Part shown: in pieces, positions 52,075 through 61,552 of the stretch
Position numbering within the stretch: the first letter of the stretch is position 1
Layout: each line of letters starts with the position of its first letter
NCBI GenBank assembly: GCA_009746045.1
Contig: RPFO01000072.1
Span: 2,429,985-2,493,984, forward strand
Length of the DNA stretch: 64,000 bases
Direction of reading: 5' to 3'
Origin: Mesostigma viride
Taxonomy: Eukaryota; Streptophyta; Mesostigmatophyceae; Mesostigmatales; Mesostigmataceae
The notes under the pieces: generated by a model
The model's input: the letters and a program-made list of their open reading frames with translations, nothing else
Databases searched by the model: none
Told to the model about the DNA's origin: nothing
Position numbers and translations under genes: made by a program

Positions 52075-53814
52075 CCCACGGTCCTAAATTTAGGACTTTG
52101 TCCTAAATCGTCCTAGTGGTCTCTATAACCGAGGTACCGGGGGGGGGGTCACTATATGGACCGTACCCCATGTGGACCGTACCCGGCATGATGTACCCGA
52201 CCCGTGGTTACTACCGGCACATGGTACCCGGATTCCGTACCCGGGTACCGGGTATAATGGCGGGAAAGTAGGTACCTCGACCAAAAATATTACCGATTTT
52301 GGAGCGAAAAAGTGGGTGCGGGAATGAAGTGAGGTGGATATGGCGACCTGACAATCGTGGCCGGCGTTTTCACGTGCGTTTATCATTTCGGGCGCCCAGT
52401 AGCAAAAACGAAAGGTTGTTAGTTATGCTTAAAGGCTGTGAATATTTTCTGCGCAAGTTTTTATGTGTAGCGCTGTATCACAGCGGCACAACACAAATGG
52501 GTCGCAGATCGCCTGCTCGCGGAGGGTCGATTTTGGCACAAACATGTTAGTGTATTAGCAATGGTGGTGCGAATCAAGCCAGGAAACTTTTGTGGACAAT
52601 TTTTATTAGAGTCTGGAGTTCAGTTATAAACGGAGTATTTGACATGGGAGCGCCTGGGCCGTGATATTCTTGCCCGATTTCCATTGTCGACCATGTTTTA
52701 GGGACGTTCAGGCTGGGCAGCGAGCGCACCTTATAGGTCTTCACTTTCGGTATTTCTTGGACCTAGAACGCAGCACAAGCGTGGTTTATATCATGGTCGA
52801 ACCGGTTGGCCAGCTTTGGTGCGCTCAGCTCTCGGAAAGCTGACCTCGCTGCGGATTTCAGCGACTTTTTTGCAACCATCTGGAATGAGGCGACGTAAGT
52901 AGCAGGTAAGTGCCGGGTTGTCCTAGATCATGAGTGTAACTGGCAATTAACGCTGTCGTGGTGTTTTGAGTCAGCCAGCTATGCCTAAAAAGAGGGGACG
53001 CTCTCTGTGCACATAACTGTCACACATAGTTGGTTTACGTCATACAATTTTTTACGTCTCTATCTTCGTCGTCCGCTGCAGCTAAAACACACATGCGTAA
53101 GAGCAGTTTTACTCATGCGTTAGTTATAAACCATGGTCCTATGGCCTGCAGTCGTTCAGGGTGTTCTCAGACAGTATATACAGTATGGTTTACGTGTTAC
53201 ATGCACCCTGAATTCGCTCACAAAGCGTTGCATGTTAGCACAACGTTGTTTTGTAACTTGATTTGGCTGCATTCATGTGTTAGTTGCAATGCAAATGCAA
53301 TTTTTTTTCATCGCTGGGTGGTGGCCAGCATGTCCGTGATGTCAAAGAAGGTTTGGCATATGCTTAGAGAAAGTTTACCGCAAGGGGTGGGCCATGTTCA
53401 AGCCGGGCAACCTCAGCAACCATGCAACCCTATATTGCATTACCTGCACCATCTGTGACACCGTTAATCACGCGTATATATAGAGGCAGCCACAGCAGGG
53501 GTATGGCCTTGTTATACGCTGCCCCGCCATCCCAAGGCCTCGTAGGGTCCCCTAGCGCTTGTAAGATGCTCAAGGGACCGTGTGGATAGCATGGTCATGC
53601 GTTGACAATAATTGGTCCTAATGGTCCTAAAACCCACATTTTGGCCAAATTCGCGCTTTGACTAGGTCTGGCAGGTGGCAGGGCCCATTCATGCACTAAA
53701 TGTAATTATTTGACCCCAGGTTTTTGATAGAAACTAAAAAAGTGTGTTATCTGTCATGGGCACGAATGCCAGGGTCAAATTTTAATGTTTGCATATATAT
53801 TTTTTAATATACAT

Positions 53815-55572
53815 TGTCCAAAAACCAAATGTCCTCATTTGAGGACATAGTCCTCGTTTGAGACAGGGGGGGTCAGGGGCGTGGTTTTGGCGCCAAATTT
53901 GGTCCTAGGGTCACTTGGTGGGTTTTGGCGCGAAACTGGGATAGGTACTGAGCGCGCCAAGCCCCTGGGGTCGACAGGGGTCGACCGTACCTGGAAAATA
54001 TGAGGCGACGAAAAGTACCTACAACAGCAAGAACATCGCAATGCAATCGAGTGTTTTGTCGAGTGGCGGCTATGGGGTCGTGCCAGTTCCGAGGCTTGCC
54101 TGAATGTTATAGGGCATTATTTTGCCCCGGACGAAGACAGCATTTTAGATCGTCATCTAGTGATTTCGAAGATGCTATTCTTCACGTGCAGGTGCTTTGT
54201 ATATGTCGAAAATTTTGTTCATGAACGGATTTTGGCACTGTTGAAGAAAATCTGAGAGCTACGTAGATCGCATGATAGGTCAGTTCGCAGTTCGGTTTTA
54301 CAATTTCTTTTTCCGCCCAGGCGCTGCGGATATCGCGAGTATGGGTTATGGTACGCTTCTGGGCTTATGGGCGACATGGGGAGAAGAGGGACCTGGGCAG
54401 TTGCATGCGTCAAAGAGTCTCTATTTTTTCGTCGTGATGTCGCAGTCGCGCCTGGCGAAAACCAGGGCGAGCGCGAGCCATATTTTTCTTTTGCCGCAAG
54501 GCTGGGTGCTTCCCACGCGTCACCGTCCTTGAATATATATTTCTTGAGCTGGCCCGCGCAGCTGGCGGCCTGGGCGCACGTCAAGAACAAGGTTCCGACT
54601 GTCATTCTCAACCGCATCGTTCTAAGTAAGCGTGTTAAGCGGATTGTAACCTGTAACTCCCGCAGACGTGATAATTCCGGTTGCTTTCAATGCCCAACTT
54701 CGTGTTTTTGATTACGTTAATGTCCGGGCAATAACGGAAGTTTGCTGGGCAGTACTTTCTTTTCCCGTTGCGTCACTGAAAAGGTAAACGGCCTTGCGTT
54801 ATCAAAACAGCAGCAATTAGATGTCGCTGTGCTTAATTGCGATGTGGTAGTTTGATTCAACACATATACTGCCTTGTTGCTGAGAAGTTTTTCAAGGCTT
54901 GCTGGTATGTTGCCCATATGTTTCTAATGCTTCAACTCATGTCCAAGTGATCAAGACTGGCTTGGAAACTTGAGCTTGTCATGTTTACATTGTGCTTGTG
55001 CTACAACTTGTGCCTCTTTGCAGTATATGTTTTATATATAATGTAAGGGTTCAGCATCATTGTTTAGCACCGTGGTGGCAGCCGAGCCTCTACTAACGAT
55101 CATGGACCTAACCTTGGCAAGTATTTGCTTCATATTTCACTCTTTGGACTGAGCTAGCTTTACACCTGCTGTTTGGCCTGCACCATGGTCCCTGGCTGCC
55201 AGTTACATTTTGTGCCCCCCCCTGGCAGGCTGCAGGGTCTATGGCTGCGAGGGTGTAACATAGACATGTTCTGGGCACCCTGGGTGCATTTTCAGGACCA
55301 GCCATGACCTGGCCATGCCTTCTTTCTTGGCATATTGTTGACTTGAGTGCTTTTTGGTCACTCGCGTAGCGACCCCCCTGCATTTATTAATCGTAAACAA
55401 TTATACAATGAGCATATTTCATGGATGTTAAGCATTGCAACTCTTGAACATATCATAAATGAACATGGTTCCATACCGTACCCATGGATTTGTTGACATG
55501 TGTTAGTTATTACAAATGGTATCCATGCTTAAAAATGTCCTCATTTGAGGACATTTTCTTGGTGATTAGACA
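53815..55572. mobile_element. Palindrome-ended DNA element 2, complete, 1758 bp, with 4-bp TSD
   Basis: The element is bounded by ACAT on both sides (53811-53814 and 55573-55576), while LINE copy B has a single ACAT at 41167-41170 and is otherwise the same, so the borders are exact. Ends are imperfect inverted repeats: TGTCCAAAAACCAA at the left, TGTCTAATCACCAAG inverted at the right. Next to each is the palindrome ATGTCCTCATTTGAGGACAT (53829-53848, 55535-55554). No ORF over 115 residues and none resembling a transposase. TGTC..GACA ends with a 4-bp duplication recall Ginger-type or other integrase-like elements, but the class is not proven. It is non-autonomous. Confidence 0.85.
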
Positions 55573-55576
55573 ACAT

Positions 55577-56767
55577 GCTATTCGCATTGCCTCCCTGCCT
55601 GCACGGATGGGTGGCTGCGGTCTGACTCGTGCCGCCCGGCTGGCCCCAGCAGCCTTTTTGGGCTCCGTCGCTCAGTCGTGGGCGGAAAGCTGCCGGCTCC
55701 TGCCCCTTTTGGCAACGGCAGCACCTGACCTCCTGGACCCCAGCAGCCCTTTGCCCTTCGTCACTGCCATCCAGGAGGCCTATGCTGAGATCCAGCAGGC
55801 CTGTTCTCCCGTCCGTGCCGCTCAGGCGGTACAGCGCCACCTCCCTCGCGGCACTCCCTCGGTCGCCTCCGTTCAATCTCCCGCCGCATTCCCTGCTCGC
55901 GTCATCGATAAACACCAGAAAACCTACGCGGGTATTCTGCACACGGCTGATTGGATTGCTCTTTTCGCGGACCTCAACGCCCAGGGACGTGCGTGGCTGT
56001 TCTCGCTTTCCTTGCGGAGTGTGGGCTCGGCGTACCTTCGTGCTCTTCCCATGGCCCCCCCATTCGCCTTGGCTCCCAGCCACTACTCGGTGGCGCTCCG
56101 GCACCAGCTATTTGCCCCGCAGCCTCTTGTTCCGGCCGGGCGGCCTTGTGGTAGCTGTGGGCAGCCGCTGGATCCCACGGGGACTCACTACCTTGCCTGC
56201 ATGGGGGGCCAACAGAATCAGAATTGGTATTTGTATTTGCACACTGTCCTCCTGACGGTGGTGCTCGCCATGATTCGGTCGGTTTTCCCCCACGCGAACA
56301 TCCGGTCCGAGGATGCGGATGGCGCTGCCTTCTATTCCCCCAACCACCGGCCTGACATCGTGGTGCTGGACTTTGAGGGGGGTGGCCGGCATCTGCTTAT
56401 TGACGTTTCGGTGGCGCGGCCCTTGGCTCTTAGCCACGTGGCTGGGGCCTCCCTCACGGCAGGTTACACGGCGGACCGGGCGGAGCGGGCCAAGCTCCTG
56501 GCCTACGGCGACGTCGGGCACCATCGTGTGGTGCCCTTTGTCCTGGAGGAGTTTGGGGCCATGGGGCCCCTGACCTCCGCCTTCTTCAAGGAGTGTTGCC
56601 GGCTCCGGGAGGACCGGCTGGACCTGGAGGGCCAGCGGGCCCCATGGTCGGCGCGGACCTGGACGTCATATTGGCGTCAGCGCCTGTCGGTGGCGCTGAC
56701 TCGGGCCATGGCTGACATCATGCTCCGCCGTACGCGGGCTGATTTTGCGGTGCAGCAGGGCTATTAG
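55577..56767 (+). CDS. C-terminal part of the REL-endo LINE protein (copy D)
   Basis: Same residues as copy B over the shared part, with intact CCHC knuckle and RPDIVVLD..LLIDVSV endonuclease motif. The extra N-terminal residues of the open frame (from 55484) come from element 2 and are not LINE sequence. Confidence 0.82.
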   Translation, partial: AIRIASLPARMGGCGLTRAARLAPAAFLGSVAQSWAESCRLLPLLATAAPDLLDPSSPLPFVTAIQEAYAEIQQACSPVRAAQAVQRHLPRGTPSVASVQSPAAFPARVIDKHQKTYAGILHTADWIALFADLNAQGRAWLFSLSLRSVGSAYLRALPMAPPFALAPSHYSVALRHQLFAPQPLVPAGRPCGSCGQPLDPTGTHYLACMGGQQNQNWYLYLHTVLLTVVLAMIRSVFPHANIRSEDADGAAFYSPNHRPDIVVLDFEGGGRHLLIDVSVARPLALSHVAGASLTAGYTADRAERAKLLAYGDVGHHRVVPFVLEEFGAMGPLTSAFFKECCRLREDRLDLEGQRAPWSARTWTSYWRQRLSVALTRAMADIMLRRTRADFAVQQGY

Positions 56768-57045
56768 GTTCCTCCCGTTAGGCGTTTCCATTGGTCTTAT
56801 CGTAGTATAGAGCTTTGACATGGCTCTGTATATAGGTTTATAGCTGGGCGTTTGCTTTGGTTTGAGTGATTTCACTCTGCTGTAAGTAATTATATTTTTA
56901 ATATATATTTTTTAATTCCACTTGGTCCTAAATTTAGGACTTTTACTGGGAAGATGGACAATAACAGTTACATAAGGTGACCCAGGTATGCCAAGAATAG
57001 CCTGAAATGCCTAGTTGTGCCTAAAGTGGGGTGCCCGCATTAACA

Positions 57046-58810
57046 AGGCGCGCCCTGCGACCATGGTAGCCATTGTACTGAAGATATGATATCGTCATCC
57101 GGCGGCATAAGTGTAAAGACCTGGTTTATGCCCATGAGTGCATGGAAGACTTCCAGTGGGCTGGGGGTGTCATTGTTAGGGCCCGGGTCCCATACTTTGT
57201 GTTGTTCCGTCGCCAGGAGCCAGTAACGACGCATGGCCAGGTTCCGGCAAGAGGACGGAGATAAACCGGCGGACCTCGGCTCTTGTGTACGCGGCACGTA
57301 ACGTGAATACGGCCGGTCTCGTTGCGAACTTGCCATATGGTGTGAAGCATTGTCGTGCGTAGCCATATCCATGCCATGCATCTGGTTGGCTGTGAGGCTC
57401 GCATCCCGCCGTAATCCCGTGATGCCGAAAATAACGGTATAGATAGTGTGACGGTGGTAGGGGGAGCTGTAATAGCCATCCACTTGGCCCATATACCCAG
57501 CAGCCATTGCCAAACCCCTGCGAGTTGGCAGTCAAGAAATCTGTGCTCAATTGTTTCACTCATCTGGAAAGTTGCATAAGCACGCCGCCGCGTGGGAGTA
57601 CCGATGGTGTAGTTGGGAGTTGACCCCGATGGCCCGATGCATAAGCAGGTGCTGGACGTCCGACGGTGGCCCGTTTGTCAACCAATGGGTGATCAACTGC
57701 CAAGGTAATGTTCTTGATCCAGGTGTAGCCCGGCCACTCGGGGTGCCAGCGCAGGCGACCCGGGTGCATCCTGTGATTTTTATGTAGAAGTAGCCGATAT
57801 CCCCAGTCTGCCGTGTACTCGAAAAGGCACTTGGTCATTGGGGTGCCGCCAGATGTGAGGACCCACCCAAATTCTAGCGGGTCTAGAGCAAGCGTGTCCA
57901 GGCGCCCCTTGCCAACATGCAGCCATGTGGTGTCGCGTATCACTGTGGTGGGGTCCAGGGGTAGCATGCACGCCTGTGACAGTGACCATGGGACCACTCG
58001 AATGCGGTGACATTGACATGCTGGAATGTAGGCGTACGATGTATACGTAATCAATTTGCCTAGAAGTCCTTGACCGTCGGGTGTCTCCTGGAGCAATTGT
58101 ATGGTAACGCCCGCCGACGCGACCGCAACGATGCAGCCCTTATGTAGGGACGTATCGTGATCCGGGTAATAGCTCACCCATTCCCCGATTTGTAGGGGTT
58201 TGCGCGCGCCGGGTTGTCATGAGGGTATGCCAGCCTGCGGGATTGCTTGTAGAAGGTTGTCCCAAGCTGGTCGGCTGGGCATGTTTGCGATCCACGCGCG
58301 GATTTCTGTGTATGTCAGAAGGCGATATCGGTCACCGTCAGCCGCTTATAAATTGATGATTCGCGTAACCGGCGGGGTGGCCGTCAAAAAGCCCTCATAT
58401 GGGTTGCGACCGCTTAAAACACCAAACACATTGTGCTCACTATCGCGCAACAAATCATTGAAATACAATGGTTGGCGTGCCACCTCTTCCCGCGTGGTAG
58501 GGTGAGCAATTCTGTCCGGTTTTAGGTTCTTATAAACTTTCCACATACGTGCCCAGTACCATGATAAGCCTTTGTACGAAGTGAGCGCACATGTAAGTGT
58601 TGCTGCCCCCAAGTGCCATGATGTACCATTGGTGTGGGTATAGGTTGTGGCGAAAGCTTCAGTCTTGTGCCAACATACAACCAGGATGTGCGTTTACGCC
58701 TATGAAAGCGGTTAGGATCTGTTTGGTGTACACTGACCATAAACGCCACTCCATATTATGTAAGCCCAAGCCTCCTTGAACCCATGGCATATAGGACATG
58801 TCCCGATCGA
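57046..58810 (-). pseudogene. LINE-2 ORF2 C-terminal remnant, antisense, second copy
   Basis: Duplicate of 42640-44400. It carries a 4-base insertion near 57663 (..GTCCGACGGTGG.. against ..GTCCGTGG..) which changes the frame ahead of the zinc-binding part, and one Asp to Asn change near 57350. Confidence 0.75.
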
Positions 58811-60549
58811 TCCATCCCGGCACCGTACGTGTGTGTTATGATACCCAACTGTGCAATCTTATTACTGTACCAGGTTGATAGTACAGTACCTTACAGTATA
58901 CCCCTAGCTCCAAGTTTAAGATTGGGGTCCGACCAATCCAGGGCTCACGATCTGCTAGAATTTTACTACTTTGATTCGATTCTAATAAACTATACTACAT
59001 TATGATCAGAATATACTACATTATAATACTTAAATACTAGTAGAGGTCAAATCCCTGTCCAGGGTATCAAGATCTTAATGCTTGAAATCTTAAACGTGGG
59101 ACAGGGGTGTACTAGATCCGAACTGGCCAGTGGGCAGTGGCCCAGTGCCCTGGCCCAGTCTGCTGGCCTCCATACAGCGGGCTGGTCACTGGTCAGTCAC
59201 GGCCTCACGGGGCGCCACGCGGAGCCAGGGATCGCTCCGTGTTGTTATATTTACGTCACGTTACGTCCGGCGTTCGGCGGGAAACTATGCCGGCAGAAGA
59301 ATACCAGACGCGTTGCTGTACCACGGATTGTTGCCGTTATTCGTTTACACTAGTGACTGCCGGTCACTCGAGCGGCGCGTGAGCCCAGGCAGGGCATGTA
59401 GGAAATGGCTGACGTATTTTGGCAGTAATTTGTTTGATGAAGTCATGTTATGAGAAGCATTGTGAATTGCATGCGTCGGCATAAAAAGATTCACTAGAAC
59501 CTGACTAGAAGCCGGGTTTTTGTCTGCCCGATATCTGGCTGGTCTTAGAGTTAGGGTGCGAAGTTCAGCTTTTTCGTCTTGTGTTTGTTACTCTGTGTCG
59601 GATAAGGTTAGCTTATGCAGTATACTATGGTGAGCAATCGGCCAAGGTGGTCGTTGTTCGTTCAATTCCTTCTCTCACAACTAGTTTGTTGCCTTCATTG
59701 AGATGAACTATAATGTAGTCGGACCAGTCGGCGGCACCACCGTTAATGGTCGCCATGCTAAGGATGTGAGTCGAGACGGTTTCGTCTTATTAAGGACATG
59801 CAGCAGGGTACTCCTTAGTGGAGCCACGCCTGATTGACTTGGTCGGCACGGTATTCCAGTTTAGAGGTCTATCGGGAGGGGTTGCTGGTTTGCTTCCCTG
59901 GAGCATTCATTACTCTAGTATTGAGGGCAGCTGGTCCCGGATGTCCAAATGAGTGGTCATGCCGGATCTTGTCAGCCTAGTCACTGGATGTTCCATTGAC
60001 TGGACTTGGCCGGTCTTTCTTATTGTATGAATATCGTCTGGATGTAATAAAATATCATTCAAGTTGAACAGTTTTGAAAAACATCATGCACAGTCGGTTT
60101 AAGGATATTGGCTACCGTGTAAACGGTGTGTTTGCCGGGACAGTAAACACCAAGCACTTGCATGGCCCGTTTATGAAAAGGGGGGCCCACTGCAATTGGC
60201 ACTTGACTGGCACTTGACTGACCTACCCGGTGTGGCCGGGGGGCGGGTACGGACATCCTACAATACGTCCACCGTCGTGGACGATAGTGGGATTTGCTGG
60301 CATCATGTGCTTGATGCAGTGTTGAATTACGTAGGGGATGCAGTCTAGAATGTTTAGCCTGGCTGGGTGGCTCATGTTTTGGATTGGTCAGCGACACTCA
60401 TCCCACACCGGCGCAGGCCTCTACATTTGAGTTCCAAGCCTATTATCTGTGGCCTCTGGACCATGGGGCAACCAAGTATTGCATCCTCTTTGCTTATGCT
60501 ACGTCAACGCTCTATTGTATATGACCCCCTCGACCACCGCGGCCCCAGC

Positions 60550-61030
60550 AACTCCGGCAGCCCCAGCCTAGGGGAATACAGCAGCAGTAGTGTAGAATAG
60601 ATAGACAGTGGCCTTGTACATGCCCGCCTACTACAGGCACTATACCAGCCTACTAGCCCAGCCTTTTTAGTCATGTACATGTGTGCCTATGATGAGCCAC
60701 CATCCAGATGATACCTAGCTTTATTTAATTATGCCGTGCCCATGCAGGGGGTCACTCCCTGCTGAGAAGCCATGCCCTAGCTTTTGTATAGCTGTGCTGA
60801 TCTTCCCCACCTATGACAGGCTCCCCTTAGCTGGGTGTTGCCTGAAACTCTGGGTGGTGCAGGTGCCCTAGTGCACCTAGAGCAAGTGTTGTTTACATTC
60901 CCACCCTTGCAGGAAGTAGCTTAGAATGTATGATAGGCCATATGCCCCTTCTCTGGGCTATGTGCTACATATACTCCCAACGGAGTTATGTTACAATTCA
61001 ATTCAATTCAATTCAACGCTCTATTGCATC
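60550..61030 (+). mobile_element. 3' end of ORF1-type LINE element, second copy
   Basis: Duplicate of 46140-46620 at offset 14410. Confidence 0.7.
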
Positions 61031-61034
61031 CACA

Positions 61035-61082
61035 TTAACTGCTCGCGAGTATTGCAGTACTGCAATACTCGCGAGCAGTTAA
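61035..61082. repeat. Perfect 48-bp palindrome, second copy
   Basis: Identical to 46625-46672. Confidence 0.95.
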
Positions 61083-61203
61083 ATCAATTATTGAACCTGT
61101 AGCCTGCATGCCTTGCAAATCCATGAGAGAAGGGGGTGGTACCCAGTACCCCCTTGCTGATCGATTATTATAGCAATCATGCAGGGATCAATTAATTAAT
61201 TAG

Positions 61204-61454
61204 AAACATAACTCCGTTGGGAGTATCTGTAGCACATATCCCTGAGATCCCTTAAATGCCGCAAGAAGCTCTCGGAGACTCGCTTCACGCTGGACGACGA
61301 CTTGACCCTGGCCCAGCAACAACGGCGACGCGAGCTATGGCCGACCTACCTTCAGCTCCGGCAGAGCGCAAGGGGGAAGCCGGTATACTGGAGGGGGGCG
61401 GTCATCCACGTTGACCACAAGCCCTGGCAGCCCCCTCCTGCCACCTCAGACTAG
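61204..61454 (+). pseudogene. Inverted LINE 3' end fused to ORF1 fragment, second copy
   Basis: Duplicate of 46794-47044. The 76-base inverted REL-endo LINE end follows at 61456-61531. Confidence 0.65.
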
Positions 61455-61552
61455 GAATATATATTAAAAATATAATTACTTACAGCAGAGTGAAATCACT
61501 CAAACCAAAGCAAACGCCCAGCTATAAACCTAGGAATATATATATTAAAAAT

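Larger units (their letters stand above)
53795..56914 (+). mobile_element. LINE copy D, interrupted by element 2
   Basis: Second copy of LINE B, including its AT-rich left flank (..ATATATATTTTTTAATAT) and its right flank. It is split after its first four bases by element 2. The LINE part proper is 55573-56898. Confidence 0.88.
52081..56964. mobile_element. Palindrome-ended DNA element 1, second copy, holding LINE D and element 2
   Basis: Second copy of the element at 39436, with GTCCTAAATTTAGGAC near 52081 and 56925. Nested inside are LINE D and, inside LINE D, the 1758-base element 2. One G fewer is found in the G-run near 52140. Confidence 0.5.

Noticed and set aside
53815-55572. Element 2 as a small LTR retrotransposon (TG..CA ends, 4-bp duplication)
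   Set aside because: Its ends match as inverted, not direct, repeats, and no PBS or PPT is present.
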